A stretch of 64,000 bases of DNA from Luteolibacter sp. LG18 (GCF_036322585.1 NZ_AP024600.1:806001-870000), one strand, 5' to 3'. Counted from the stretch's first letter, positions 16,859-25,914 are shown. Translations and numbers: made by a program. The notes: generated from the sequence alone by a model not told the origin.

Positions 16859-17896
16859 TCACTTCTTTTCGGGCTCAGCCTTTTTCTCCGGCTCCGCCTT
16901 CTTTTCGGGTTCGCCCTTCTGCGCGGGCTCCGGCTCCTCGCCGCCGTCTTCTTCCTCGTCCGCGGCGTTCGGGTTGGCCTTCATCTTCTCGAGCTGGGCC
17001 TTGAACTTGTCGATGTTCTTGCCGAGCTCGCTCTCCGGGGCCACGGCCTTGGCTTCCTCGACCGCCTTGATGGCTTCGTCGTACTTCTTCACGTGGGCGT
17101 AGATCATCGCCTTGGTGGCGAGGATCTCCTGCTTGGTCTCCCCTTCGAAGCCACCCTCCTTGAGGGTCTTATCGACGAACGCCAGCGCACCGTCGTGATC
17201 CTGCTTCTCGGCGAAGGCATTGAGGTCTTCCTCGAACTTGGCGAGCTTGGCCTTCGATTCGATTTCCTTGGTGAAACCGGTCTCGTCCTTCGGGTCGGCC
17301 GCCTTGATGTCCTTCACGACGTCGCCGTAGAAGTTGGTGACGGTGGCGTCCTCGAGATCCATCTCCTTGAGGGCGGCGACGAGCTGCTTGGCCTTCTCCA
17401 CGCCTTCCGCCTTGGCGGCAGCGGCGAGAGCCTCGTCACGCTTGGCCTTCTTGGCGCGCAGGGTGTCGAGGTTGGCGACGTATTTTTCCGGGCCGCCGGC
17501 TTCGTAACCGGTCTTGGCGAACGGCTTGCCGGTGGCATCGCAGAGGATGATGGACGGGAAACCCTCGACGCCGAATTTCTCCTGGAGGCCGTCGTTCTGC
17601 TTCTTGGTCTCGGCGGAAATCTTGGCCTCGTCCTGCGGGAAATCGACTTCCACGAGCACGAACTTGTCCTTCACCCCGGCCTTGAAAGCGTCCTTGGAGA
17701 ACACCTCGTCATTGAGCTTGATGCACCAGCCGCACCAGTCGGACCCGGTGAAGTCGAGAAGCAGGTCCTTCTTCTCCTCGGCGGCCTTCTTTTTCGCGGC
17801 CTCGAAGTCGCTGGTCCAGCCCTCGCCCCCGGCGAACGCGGAACCGATGCTATGGAGCGCCACGATGGCGGCGCAGGTGATGGTGTTGAATTTCAT
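16859..17896 (-). CDS. Exported thioredoxin-fold protein with helical C-terminal region
   Basis: 345 residues from MKFNTITC (17896), giving a signal peptide that ends near GSAFAG; eight codons upstream are also open. A thioredoxin domain carries the redox centre WCGWC (residues 54-58) in FTGSDWCGWCIKLNDEVF, and the cis-Pro region EGFPSIILCD. After residue 150 a long charged helical part follows (KKAKRDEALAAAAKAEGVEKA), perhaps TPR-like, with AMIYAHVKKYDEAIKAVEEAK as the clearest unit. The tail has an acidic stretch and three copies of EPEKKA. It probably works as a periplasmic dithiol reductase or oxidase. It is monocistronic. Confidence 0.88.
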   Translation of the reverse strand: MKFNTITCAAIVALHSIGSAFAGGEGWTSDFEAAKKKAAEEKKDLLLDFTGSDWCGWCIKLNDEVFSKDAFKAGVKDKFVLVEVDFPQDEAKISAETKKQNDGLQEKFGVEGFPSIILCDATGKPFAKTGYEAGGPEKYVANLDTLRAKKAKRDEALAAAAKAEGVEKAKQLVAALKEMDLEDATVTNFYGDVVKDIKAADPKDETGFTKEIESKAKLAKFEEDLNAFAEKQDHDGALAFVDKTLKEGGFEGETKQEILATKAMIYAHVKKYDEAIKAVEEAKAVAPESELGKNIDKFKAQLEKMKANPNAADEEEDGGEEPEPAQKGEPEKKAEPEKKAEPEKK

Positions 17897-17967
17897 GAGC
17901 GTAGGCTGATGTGCTGGCACCGTGGATGGGGTGGTGCCGGGAGTCTAGGGGATTTTGTCCGGCCGGA

Positions 17968-19239
17968 TCAGGAACCGGACAGGCAGGCGCGGATTTCCTC
18001 CGCGATGATTTTCAGGCCGTCCCGGACCACGGACTCGTCCATGGCGAAGCTCACGCGGATGCACTCCTCGCGGTGGCGCCAGGCCGGATCGTCGTGGCCG
18101 AAGAAGAAGTAATGGCCGGGCACCACCAGCACCTCGCGGCGCTTCAGGCGCTCGTAGAGTTCCTTCGAGGTGATCGGCAGGCCGGGGAACCAGAACCAGA
18201 GGAACAGGGCCCCCTCCGAGCGGTGGACGCGCCACGGGAAGTCATCGCCGAAAATCTCCTCCGCGGCCTTCACCGCGAGCCGGGACTTTTCCTGGTAGAA
18301 CGGACGGACGATGTCGTTGGAGAGCTCCAGGATCTTCCCGGATTCCACCAGCGGCAGGACGATCTGCTGGCCGATGTTGGTGTTCGCCAAGCCGACGATG
18401 GCGCTCATCGAGCCGAGGGCGCGGATGATTTCAGGCGGCCCGATCACGATGCCGGTGCGCGTGGCGGGCAGGCCGATCTTCGAGAGGCTGAAGGTGAGGA
18501 CCACGTGCTCATCCCAGAATGGCTTGGCGTCGGCGAAGAAGATGTTCGGGAAGGGCGCGCCGTAGGCGTTGTCGATGATCAGCGGGATGCCGTGCTCCTT
18601 CGCGATGCCGGAAAGGCGGGCGACCTCGGCGTCGGTGAGGACGTTGCCGGTGGGGTTGGTCGGGCGGGAGAAGCAGATCGCGGCGACGTCGTCCCCGATC
18701 TCCAGATTGTCGAAATCGACGCCGTATTTGAACTCGTGCGGGCCGGTCTCGGTGATCACCGGCGGCACGGCGCGGAACAGCTCCTCGGACGCGGATTGGT
18801 TCGCATAGCCGATGTATTCCGGCACCACCGGCAGCAGGATCTTCTTGCGGCGGCCGTCCGGCATGGCTCCGGCGAGCAGGTTGAAGAGGAAAAAGAACGC
18901 GGTCTGGCCACCGGCGGTGACGGCGACGTTTTCCGGGCCGATGTTCCAGCCGAAGGACTCGCGGAACAGTTTCGCGATGGCCTCCAGGAAATGGGGGTTG
19001 CCACGCGGGGAATCGTAGCGGGTGAGCGAGCGCTCCAGGCCACCCTCCTCCGCCATCAGCTCCTCCAGGCGCTGACGCCACACGGCATTGATCTCCGGGA
19101 TGCGGGCGGGCTGGCCGCCACCGAGCATCTTGATGTTCGGGCCACCCTTGGCGAGGGCGTGGCCGAGGTCGTCCATGAGTTCCTCGATGCCGCTGCCGGT
19201 GCCGAGGTGGCGGCCGATGGTGGAGAATTCAAATGCCAT
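17968..19239 (-). CDS. avtA: Valine--pyruvate aminotransferase
   Basis: 423 residues from MAFEFSTIG (ATG 19239); the frame is open 38 codons upstream but that part overlaps the divergent promoter and peroxiredoxin start. It is a fold-type I PLP enzyme: SRPTNPTGN holds the Asn, DNAYGAPFPNIFF the Asp/Tyr pair and LTFSLSKIGLPATRTG the PLP lysine. Length and the start MAFEFSxxGxxxxxxSGI match AvtA, which makes valine from 2-oxoisovalerate with alanine. With ilvC it supports branched-chain amino-acid synthesis. It is cytosolic. Confidence 0.94.
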   Translation of the reverse strand: MAFEFSTIGRHLGTGSGIEELMDDLGHALAKGGPNIKMLGGGQPARIPEINAVWRQRLEELMAEEGGLERSLTRYDSPRGNPHFLEAIAKLFRESFGWNIGPENVAVTAGGQTAFFFLFNLLAGAMPDGRRKKILLPVVPEYIGYANQSASEELFRAVPPVITETGPHEFKYGVDFDNLEIGDDVAAICFSRPTNPTGNVLTDAEVARLSGIAKEHGIPLIIDNAYGAPFPNIFFADAKPFWDEHVVLTFSLSKIGLPATRTGIVIGPPEIIRALGSMSAIVGLANTNIGQQIVLPLVESGKILELSNDIVRPFYQEKSRLAVKAAEEIFGDDFPWRVHRSEGALFLWFWFPGLPITSKELYERLKRREVLVVPGHYFFFGHDDPAWRHREECIRVSFAMDESVVRDGLKIIAEEIRACLSGS

Positions 19240-19255
19240 GGTGGGAATGCGTTGG

Positions 19256-19283
19256 TTGACCGAAGGAAAGCCGCTTCTATAGT
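19256..19283 (+). promoter_or_regulatory. Sigma-70-like promoter of the peroxiredoxin gene
   Basis: TTGACC (19256-19261) and TATAGT (19278-19283) are separated by 16 bases, 32 bases before the ATG. It lies in the 76-base divergent spacer between avtA and the peroxiredoxin. Confidence 0.65.
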
Positions 19284-19315
19284 CGCCCCCGGTTCCGAAC
19301 AACCCCAATACCACC

Positions 19316-19807
19316 ATGGCACTCCAAGTCGGCGACAAAGCCCCGGATTTCACCCTCGTGACGAAAACGGCCGAAGGCCCGCAGCTCGTGAAACTCTCCG
19401 ATCACATCGGCCAATCGAACATCCTGCTGCTGTTCGTGCCGATGGCCTTCACGGGCGTCTGCACCACCGAGCTGTGCGACATCACCTCCGGCCTGTCCGA
19501 ATACGAGGCGCTGGACGCCAAGGTGTTCGGGATCTCCGGTGACAGCCCGTTCGCCCAGGAAGCCTGGGCCAAGCAGTCCGGCATCAACCTGCCGCTGCTG
19601 AGCGACTACGAGCACACCGTGGCCAAGGCCTACGACGTGGCCTACGAGCAGTTCCTGCCCGAGGCGAACCTGATCATGGGCGGCGTGGCGAAGCGCTCCG
19701 CCTTCGTGATCGATAAGGCTGGCGTGATCCGCTACTCCGAATCCCAGGACCACCCGAAGGATCTCCCGGACTTCAACGCGGTGAAGGAGACCCTCAAGAG
19801 CCTCTGA
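19316..19807 (+). CDS. Peroxiredoxin (AhpE/redoxin type)
   Basis: 163 residues. It reduces peroxides through a peroxidatic cysteine in PMAFTGVCTTELCD (first Cys, about residue 49); the second Cys four residues on is often seen in this group. The start GDKAPDFTLVT and the middle FGISGDSPFAQEAWAKQ fit AhpE/redoxin proteins of the AhpC-TSA superfamily. It is cytosolic. It is transcribed divergently from avtA from a good promoter and ends in a strong terminator, so it is a single-gene unit. Confidence 0.93.
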   Translation: MALQVGDKAPDFTLVTKTAEGPQLVKLSDHIGQSNILLLFVPMAFTGVCTTELCDITSGLSEYEALDAKVFGISGDSPFAQEAWAKQSGINLPLLSDYEHTVAKAYDVAYEQFLPEANLIMGGVAKRSAFVIDKAGVIRYSESQDHPKDLPDFNAVKETLKSL

Positions 19808-19825
19808 GCCATCCGGTTTTCCCAA

Positions 19826-19857
19826 GAAAAAAGCCGCGGGTGACCGCGGCTTTTTTC
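19826..19857. terminator. Bidirectional terminator
   Basis: GCCGCGG (19833-19839), GTGA loop, CCGCGGC (19844-19850) with AAAAAA before and TTTTTT after, so it works for both the peroxiredoxin and the convergent lipoprotein gene. Confidence 0.93.
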
Positions 19858-19879
19858 GTGTCTGGAAGATGGGTGGAAA

Positions 19880-20515
19880 TCAGTTCCCGGCGGGCTTTTC
19901 CGCAGGTGCCTCAGCCGAAGGAGCAGCCTCCGCGGCGGGCTTGTGCTCGGCGGGTGCCTTGGTGTCGGCGGGAGCGGGCACGGGCACATCGGTCGGCGGA
20001 GCGGCCGGATCGATCACGGTGGGAACGGCACCGCTCGGCGGAGTCTCGCCCGGCGGGATCAGCGGGATGCTCTGGTCGATGGGCTTCACCGGGCCACCCG
20101 GCAGCGGCGGATACACCTGGACCTCTCCGGGAGCCCCCGGCAGACCGGCGACAGGAGCGGACGGATCCGTGACGAGCACGGAGGCGACATAACCCACCTC
20201 GCCGGAATCGAGTTCAACCTTGAGATATGCCCCGTCGGTGGAAATGACCTTCATCTGGGTGCCGAGTTTCAACAACTTGTCGGCATCGCCTTCACCGCGC
20301 GGGCGCTTCACGAAGAACGCGGTGTTGTCGGTCACCGCGCGGACGAACTGGCCCGGGGAAAACGACGAGCCACCCGCTTGGCCGAGGTCGTTCTTTCTCA
20401 GGGAGCCGGGAGCGGTCAAGGGGTCGAAATCGCCGCTGGTGCTGAGCGGTCGATTGAGGGTGTCGCAGGAGGCCAGGGTCAGGGCCGCGGCGACAGGCAA
20501 GAGCAGGGACTTCAT
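19880..20515 (-). CDS. SH3-like domain lipoprotein with proline/alanine-rich tail
   Basis: 211 residues from MKSLLLPVAAA (20515); ATG codons three (20524) and fifteen codons upstream are alternatives. The lipobox LASC (about residues 14-17) predicts lipidation. A bacterial SH3-like segment follows (FVRAVTDNTAFF ... LLKLGTQMKVISTDGAYLKVEL ... GEVGYVASVLV), a fold often used to bind cell-wall peptides. The last 95 residues are low-complexity Pro/Ala/Glu, a likely spacer. The open frame's 5' end overlaps the stop of rmlD, but the chosen start lies past it, with 35 bases between the two genes. Confidence 0.82.
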   Translation of the reverse strand: MKSLLLPVAAALTLASCDTLNRPLSTSGDFDPLTAPGSLRKNDLGQAGGSSFSPGQFVRAVTDNTAFFVKRPRGEGDADKLLKLGTQMKVISTDGAYLKVELDSGEVGYVASVLVTDPSAPVAGLPGAPGEVQVYPPLPGGPVKPIDQSIPLIPPGETPPSGAVPTVIDPAAPPTDVPVPAPADTKAPAEHKPAAEAAPSAEAPAEKPAGN

Positions 20516-20550
20516 TTGCGCCATCAAGTTGGCACGGCCCCCTAGGAGGG

Positions 20551-21411
20551 TCAACGGCATTCACGGACGTATTCCCGCAGTGCATCCTGCCACCCGCGGG
20601 GGGCCTCGCCGAGACATGCCGACAATCTGTTAGTGGCCATGGCGGTGTGGCGCGGACGGGGCGCACGGAAGGCGGTGGTGGCGTCCAGCGCGGTGGCCGC
20701 CACCGGGGGCAGGGAGGCCAAACGCCCCTGCCGGACGAGTTCATCCACGATCACCTCCGCCATGCCGTGCCAGCTCACCGGCTCGCCGGATTGGCAGGCG
20801 TGGACGATGCCCTCGGTGCCGGTTTCGATCAGTCGCTCCGTCCATGTTGCGAGGTCGCGGGTGTGGGTCGGCAGCGACCACTTGTCGGCGATGGCGGCAA
20901 GCGGCTGACCCGCCAGCGCGGCGCGGACGATGCCGTCCGTGAACGACGGCTTCTCAGGCCCGAAGACCCAGGACACGCGGACCACGCAGGTCCCGGGATG
21001 GGCGAGCACCGCCAGTTCCCCTTCCCGCTTGGTCGTGCCGTAGACCGAAAGCGGTTGAGGAACATCGTCCTCGGTTTTCAGACCCGGCGCTTCCCCGGAG
21101 AAGACGTAATCGGTGCTGAAATGGATCAGCCGGACACCGCGGCGGGTGGCCCACGCGGCCAGCTCGCCCGGAGCCTCGACGTTCAGGCGACGGGCCAGCG
21201 CGGGATCGTCCTCGCTGGCCTCCAGGCCTGTTAGGCCCGCGGGATTGAGGAACACATCGCAGTCCAGCTCCCCGAGCGCGGCCGCCATCGCAGCGGGATC
21301 GGCGAGGTCGAAGCGCGCGCGTGACAATTCAGTCACCTCGTGCCGCCCGGCGAAATGCGCCGCCAATGCCGCGCCCACCCGTCCGGTCGTGCCGGTCACC
21401 GCGATCTTCAT
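20551..21411 (-). CDS. rmlD: dTDP-4-dehydrorhamnose reductase family protein
   Basis: 286 residues. The NAD(P)-binding motif GTTGRVGAALA is at residues 7-17, the catalytic region is STDYVFSG followed by YGTTKREGE (YxxxK), and WVFGPEKPSFTDGIV lies further on. This is the RmlD/SDR-type sugar reductase that finishes dTDP-L-rhamnose or a related 6-deoxysugar. It is divergent from an RmlB-type dehydratase, which supports the assignment; rmlA and rmlC are not in the window, so the exact sugar is unsure. Confidence 0.87.
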   Translation of the reverse strand: MKIAVTGTTGRVGAALAAHFAGRHEVTELSRARFDLADPAAMAAALGELDCDVFLNPAGLTGLEASEDDPALARRLNVEAPGELAAWATRRGVRLIHFSTDYVFSGEAPGLKTEDDVPQPLSVYGTTKREGELAVLAHPGTCVVRVSWVFGPEKPSFTDGIVRAALAGQPLAAIADKWSLPTHTRDLATWTERLIETGTEGIVHACQSGEPVSWHGMAEVIVDELVRQGRLASLPPVAATALDATTAFRAPRPRHTAMATNRLSACLGEAPRGWQDALREYVRECR

Positions 21412-21454
21412 GCGGGCAGCGAAACCGATCGCGGAATTCCGCGCCAGCCGACAC

Positions 21455-21484
21455 TTGCCGAAGACCCGGCTTTTCCACGATACT
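21455..21484 (+). promoter_or_regulatory. Possible promoter for the dehydratase gene
   Basis: TTGCCG (21455-21460) and GATACT (21479-21484) with an 18-base spacer. The GTG start is only nine bases after the -10 box, so a transcript from here would be leaderless. No Shine-Dalgarno is visible. Confidence 0.35.
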
Positions 21485-21492
21485 GGCTCACC

Positions 21493-22452
21493 GTGCCACG
21501 TGACCTCACCCGACCGCTCGTGACCGGCGGTGCCGGATTCATCGGCTCCGCCCTCGTCCGGCTATTGCTCGCCCGCCCCGAGGTGGAGCGGGTGGTGGTG
21601 CTGGACAAGCTGACCTACGCGGGCTCGATCGGCCGGCTGCCGGAGGGCGGCAAGCACCCGCGGCTGACCTTCCTGCGCGGCGACGTGGCGGACCGAGAAA
21701 CGCTGGTCCACCTGCTCGATTTCCACGGCATCACCGGCGTGCTGCACCTCGCGGCGGAGTCCCACGTCGACCGCTCGATCGAGCGACCGGACGATTTCAT
21801 CGCCACCAACATCGTCGGCACCGCCTGCCTGCTCGACGTCTGCCGCCACGCGGGAATTCCGCTGCTGCATTGCTCGACGGACGAGGTTTACGGCTCGATC
21901 GAGGCACCCGGCGTGTTCACCGAGGAATCGCCACTGCGCCCATCCTCGCCCTATTCGGCGTCGAAAACCTCCGCCGACCTGCTGTGCCTGGCGGCGGCGA
22001 CCACCTACGGCCAGGACGTGGTGATCACCCGCAGCTCGAACAACTACGGGCCGCGCCAGCACCCGGAGAAACTCATCCCGCGCATGATCCAGTGCGCCCT
22101 GCGCGATGAACCGCTGCCGGTCTATGGCAGCGGCCTGCAGGTGCGGGACTGGATGCACGCGGACGACCACGGCAGCGGCCTGATCGCCGCCTATCTCAAG
22201 GGCGCACCCGCCGGAGTCTACAACCTCGGCGCGCGCTGCGAGCGGACGAACCTCGACCTGGTGCGGAGCATCCTTTCGATCCTCGGCAAACCGGAATCGC
22301 TGATCCGCCATGTGACGGACCGCCCCGGGCACGACCTGCGCTATGCGGTCGATCCATCCAAGGCGGAGCACGAGCTCGGCTGGCGCGCGCGCGCGGACTT
22401 CGAGCGGGATTTCACCGCCACGGTCCACCAGCTCGCACGCGAGCTGGTGTAA
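21493..22452 (+). CDS. rmlB: dTDP-glucose 4,6-dehydratase family protein
   Basis: 319 residues from the GTG at 21493, just ahead of the Rossmann motif VTGGAGFIGSALV; the frame is open 51 codons further upstream with no family match, and that part runs into rmlD. STDEVYG contains the Asp-Glu pair of the dehydratase, SPYSASKTSAD the YxxxK, and RSSNNYGPRQHPEKLIPRMI is diagnostic of RmlB-type enzymes. It makes the dTDP-4-keto-6-deoxyglucose intermediate. It is slightly shorter than the usual 340-350, mostly at the C-terminus. Confidence 0.9.
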   Translation: MPRDLTRPLVTGGAGFIGSALVRLLLARPEVERVVVLDKLTYAGSIGRLPEGGKHPRLTFLRGDVADRETLVHLLDFHGITGVLHLAAESHVDRSIERPDDFIATNIVGTACLLDVCRHAGIPLLHCSTDEVYGSIEAPGVFTEESPLRPSSPYSASKTSADLLCLAAATTYGQDVVITRSSNNYGPRQHPEKLIPRMIQCALRDEPLPVYGSGLQVRDWMHADDHGSGLIAAYLKGAPAGVYNLGARCERTNLDLVRSILSILGKPESLIRHVTDRPGHDLRYAVDPSKAEHELGWRARADFERDFTATVHQLARELV

Positions 22453-22464
22453 GGCCCAGGCTTG

Positions 22465-22779
22465 TTAGAGGATGCCCTGCTCGCGCAGTTCCTCGTCCAC
22501 ATCCGGGTAATCGGCACCGGCATCGCGGATGCCGGCGAGGCGGCGGCGGGCACCGCGGGCGGTTTCCGGGCCGTTCACCTTGTTGGCGATGCCACCGACC
22601 AGCAACGGCACAAGGGCCGCGATGCCGAGGCCACCGAGCGCGATGGCCACGCCACGGCGCGCGTTGCGGTGCATCAGATCGCCCAGCAGCATCCCGGCGG
22701 CCGCGCCCAGGAGGCCCGGTGCCACCAAGGCGGTGGTTTCGATCCAATCACGCTGCGTGTCTGCGGAGTCGTTCGGCAT
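22465..22779 (-). CDS. Small membrane protein, 104 aa
   Basis: Two hydrophobic helices: ALVAPGLLGAAAGMLLGDLM (about 17-36) and VAIALGGLGIAALVPLLVGGIA (about 44-65), joined by HRNARRG, which suggests a hairpin with the loop inside. The C-terminal third is charged (ETARGARRRLAGIRDAGADY) and ends in ELREQGIL. No family recognised. It lies convergent to rmlB (13-base gap) and divergent from the guanylyltransferase gene. Confidence 0.7.
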   Translation of the reverse strand: MPNDSADTQRDWIETTALVAPGLLGAAAGMLLGDLMHRNARRGVAIALGGLGIAALVPLLVGGIANKVNGPETARGARRRLAGIRDAGADYPDVDEELREQGIL

Positions 22780-22880
22780 GCGGATAATCTAGCAACTTGT
22801 CATCCCGCGACAACCGGAAACACGTGCCGGTCGTTTCCCGCTTCCCGATTCCACAAGCACGCCCGTAGGATACGGGCGTC

Positions 22881-23963
22881 ATGCCGAATACCCGAGCCAC
22901 CTACGCCCTGATCCTCGCCGGAGGATCCGGCACCCGCTTCTGGCCGCTGAGCCGGAATTCGCGGCCGAAACAACTTTTGCAGCTCTTCGGGGAGGACACG
23001 TTGCTCGAACAAACGATCCGCCGCCTCGAGGGGCTGGTGCCGGTCGAGAACATCCTGATCCTCACCAACTCGCAGCAGGAAGCCGGCGTCCGCGAGGTCG
23101 CCTCGATGCTGCCGCCGGAGAACATTTTCGCCGAACCCGCCAAGCGCGATACCGCCCCGGCCGTGGCCCTCGGCATCGGCCTGGTCGCCGCCCGCGACCC
23201 GGACGCCACCATGATGGTGCTGCCCGCCGACCAGCTCATCCAGGACGTGGAGGCTTACCAGGCGGTGATGCGCGACGCGATCGCCGTGGCCGAGCATTCC
23301 GACGGCCTGGTCACCATCGGCATCCGCCCGACCTGGCCGTGCCCGTCCTACGGCTACATCGAGCGCGGCGAACGCGCCTCGATCCCGACCCTCGACGTCG
23401 AGCACAAGCCGCGCGAGGTGAAGCGCTTCCGCGAAAAGCCCGCGCCGGAGCTGGCCGAGCAGTTCCTGGCCCACGGCGGTTTCTCGTGGAACGCCGGCAT
23501 GTTCGTGTGGTCCCTGCCCACCGTGATCCAGCAGCTCGCCAAACACGCGCCGCAGCTCGCGGGCTTCATTTCCGAAATGCGCGGTTCCAAGGACCTCGCG
23601 GCCACCATCGCCGCCCAGTTCCCGAACCTCACGCCGATCTCGATCGACTACGCCCTGATGGAGAAGGCCGCGCGCGTCCTCAACATCGAGGCGACCTTCG
23701 ATTGGGACGACGTCGGCTCCTGGCTGTCCGTGGCCGAATACCTTGAGAAGACCGGCGAGAACAACCGCGTCAACCAGCCGGTGACCGAACTCGATGCCGA
23801 GAACAACATCGTCTTCAACGCCCGCAAGGGCAGCCGGGTGGCCCTGCTGGGCGTGGACGACCTGATCGTGGTGCAGACCGAGGACGCCCTGCTCATCGCC
23901 AACCGCCACCAGGCCGACGACATCAAGAAGCTCGTGGACCTGCTGCCGAAGGAATTGCTCTGA
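22881..23963 (+). CDS. manC: Mannose-1-phosphate guanylyltransferase
   Basis: 360 residues. It makes GDP-mannose from mannose-1-phosphate and GTP. The nucleotidyltransferase signature LAGGSGTRFWPLSR is at residues 12-25 followed by PKQLL; later blocks are FAEPAKRDTAPAVAL, VLPADQLI, YGYIERG, RFREKP and WNAGMFVW. It has the single-domain length without the C-terminal isomerase half of bifunctional ManC/AlgA. It starts a plus-strand run with ruvX (seven-base gap) and truA. Confidence 0.95.
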   Translation: MPNTRATYALILAGGSGTRFWPLSRNSRPKQLLQLFGEDTLLEQTIRRLEGLVPVENILILTNSQQEAGVREVASMLPPENIFAEPAKRDTAPAVALGIGLVAARDPDATMMVLPADQLIQDVEAYQAVMRDAIAVAEHSDGLVTIGIRPTWPCPSYGYIERGERASIPTLDVEHKPREVKRFREKPAPELAEQFLAHGGFSWNAGMFVWSLPTVIQQLAKHAPQLAGFISEMRGSKDLAATIAAQFPNLTPISIDYALMEKAARVLNIEATFDWDDVGSWLSVAEYLEKTGENNRVNQPVTELDAENNIVFNARKGSRVALLGVDDLIVVQTEDALLIANRHQADDIKKLVDLLPKELL

Positions 23964-23970
23964 TCCGCCC

Positions 23971-24399
23971 GTGAGCGACTCCACCTGCCATCCCGCGCTC
24001 GGCATCGACCACGGCGACGCCCGCATCGGCATCGCCGCCACGGACGATTTCGGCATCCTCGCCCACCCGGTCGAGACCATCGACCGGGCGAAGACCGATC
24101 CGCTCGAGCGCATCCCGCAACTGGTCGCCCAGCGCCGGATCAAGACGCTGGTGGTAGGCCTGCCGGTGCGGATGGATGGCAGCGAGGGAACCTCCGCGGA
24201 AAAGGTCCGCGCCTTCGCCGCGAAACTTGCCGCGGCCTTGCCGGACCTGCCGCTGGTGTTCGTGGATGAAACGCTGACCACCTCCGCCGCCTCCGGCAAA
24301 CTCCGCGAGGCCGGCCGCAAGGCGAAGCACCAGAAGGCGGTGATCGACCAGGCCGCTGCCGTGGAAATCCTCAACACCTGGATGGAGGAAAACGGTTAG
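23971..24399 (+). CDS. ruvX: Putative pre-16S rRNA nuclease / Holliday junction resolvase (YqgF)
   Basis: 142 residues from a GTG start. The RNase H-like fold is marked by ALGIDHGDARIGIA (first Asp, family usually GxDxGxxRIG), LVVGLPVRMDGSEG and FVDETLTTSAA, the second acidic cluster. The ending HQKAVIDQAAAVEIL matches the family's KxxxDxxAAxxIL. It is implicated in 16S rRNA 5' maturation. It is cotranscribed with the guanylyltransferase. Confidence 0.94.
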   Translation: MSDSTCHPALGIDHGDARIGIAATDDFGILAHPVETIDRAKTDPLERIPQLVAQRRIKTLVVGLPVRMDGSEGTSAEKVRAFAAKLAAALPDLPLVFVDETLTTSAASGKLREAGRKAKHQKAVIDQAAAVEILNTWMEENG

Positions 24400-24454
24400 C
24401 CCCGCCCCTCTTCCATTCGTCATTGGGATTTAGTCCTTAGTCATTTCTTCCACC

Positions 24455-25216
24455 GTGCGCCTGAAACTCACCATCGCCTACGACGGGCGTCCCTACGAGG
24501 GCTGGCAGTCCCAGGTCGGCAACAACACCGTCCAGGACCACCTCAAGGAAGCGCTGGCGCTCACCGCCAAGGAACCGGTGGCGCTGCTGGGCTCCGGCCG
24601 CACCGATGCCGGGGTGCACGCGCTCGCCCAGACCGCCCATTTCGACGCGCCGGAGCACCTGACGATGAATCCCTACAACTGGGTGCCCGCGCTGAACACC
24701 AAGCTGCCCGCGACCATCCGCGTGCTGGCCTGCGAGGAGGTGGCCGCGGATTTCCACGCCCGCTTTTCCGCCACCGCGAAGGTCTACCGCTACGACCTGT
24801 GCACCGATCCGGTGCTTTCCCCGTTCAAGGCCGGGCTGGCGTGGCATGTGCCGCGGCTGCTGGACGCGGACGTGCTCCAACAGGCGCTCCACGTGTTCAC
24901 CGGTCGCCACGATTTCCAAGGCTTCGCGGCCAACCGCGGCAACGAAACCCCGGACACCGACTGGCACCGCACCATCTCCGCCGCCGAGCTGGAGGCCCGG
25001 CCGGACGGCTACCGCATCACCTGGTGCGGGGACGGCTTCATGTACAAGATGGTCCGCCTGATGACCGGAGCGGCGGTGCACACCTCGCAGGGCCGCATGC
25101 GCCTGGACGACCTGGCGAAGCTGTTGGATCAGCCGCCGGGACTGCCCTTCGGCAAGTCCCCGCTGTGCGCGCCCTCGGACGGGCTTTACCTGCAGGAAGT
25201 ACGATACGGTTCGTAG
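24455..25216 (+). CDS. truA: tRNA pseudouridine(38-40) synthase
   Basis: 253 residues from a GTG start, since KLTIAYDGRPYEGWQ is the canonical N-terminus. The catalytic Asp is in GSGRTDAGVHALAQ (about residues 47-60). Later blocks are VYRYDLC, HDFQGFAANRG and FMYKMVRLMTGA. It modifies U38-U40 of the tRNA anticodon arm. It ends four bases before the convergent redoxin gene, so there is no room for a terminator between them. Confidence 0.96.
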   Translation: MRLKLTIAYDGRPYEGWQSQVGNNTVQDHLKEALALTAKEPVALLGSGRTDAGVHALAQTAHFDAPEHLTMNPYNWVPALNTKLPATIRVLACEEVAADFHARFSATAKVYRYDLCTDPVLSPFKAGLAWHVPRLLDADVLQQALHVFTGRHDFQGFAANRGNETPDTDWHRTISAAELEARPDGYRITWCGDGFMYKMVRLMTGAAVHTSQGRMRLDDLAKLLDQPPGLPFGKSPLCAPSDGLYLQEVRYGS

Positions 25217-25220
25217 GCGG

Positions 25221-25805
25221 TCACAGCCCCGACCAAGTCGGCTCGTTGCCGGGCTTCCACTTGATGTTGCAGCCGCTGCTCGGATAGGGCCGGATCATCG
25301 GCGGCTCGCCGGCAATCATCCGTCGCACCGCCTCACCGAGGTCACCGCCGGTCGGCTGGAGGCCGCCGCGCGGACGGGAATCATCGAACTGCCCGGCGTA
25401 GGTCAGGTTCAGATCCGCATCGAAGAGGAAGAAGTCCGGGGTGCAGGCGGCGGCATAGGCGCGGGCCACCTTTTGGTCGGCGTCGATCAGGTATGGGAAA
25501 TCCCAGGCGTGGGTGGCCGCGAATTCCTTCATGTGCTCGGGGCCGTCCTGCGGGTACTTTTCGAGGTCATTGGACACGATCGCCACCGTGCCCACGCCGC
25601 GGGACTCGATCTCGCGGGCAAAATCGCCGAGGGCGTCCGCGAGATGCACTACGTAGGGACAATGGTTGCAGGCGAACACCACAAGCAAGCCATTGGCTCC
25701 CAGCACGTCATCGAGATTGGTGACGATCCCGTCGGCGGTCGGAAGCGAGAAGTGGGGCGCCCGGTCGCCGGGCTTCAGGAGGAACGTCGAGAGAACTTCA
25801 GCCAT
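25221..25805 (-). CDS. Thioredoxin-fold redoxin with CNHC motif
   Basis: 194 residues. The start is GDRAPHFSLPTADG, as in AhpC-TSA/redoxin proteins, and the redox centre is VFACNHCPYVVHLAD (CxxC at about residues 46-49). IVSNDLEKYPQDGPEHMKEFA and ACTPDFFLFDADLNLTYAGQFDDSRP fit the widespread group of cytosolic thioredoxin-family proteins that often carry this CNHCPYV motif. The partner is unknown. No signal peptide is present. Confidence 0.9.
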   Translation of the reverse strand: MAEVLSTFLLKPGDRAPHFSLPTADGIVTNLDDVLGANGLLVVFACNHCPYVVHLADALGDFAREIESRGVGTVAIVSNDLEKYPQDGPEHMKEFAATHAWDFPYLIDADQKVARAYAAACTPDFFLFDADLNLTYAGQFDDSRPRGGLQPTGGDLGEAVRRMIAGEPPMIRPYPSSGCNIKWKPGNEPTWSGL

Positions 25806-25914
25806 GACATACCCATAACCCCGCGCGGGGATTTTCGAAAGAGGGAATCGGTCTGTTGGGCTCGGGAAATTACGGTTGCACGCGGCGGGGAAAGGCCTTC
25901 ATTCCTCCGCAGAG

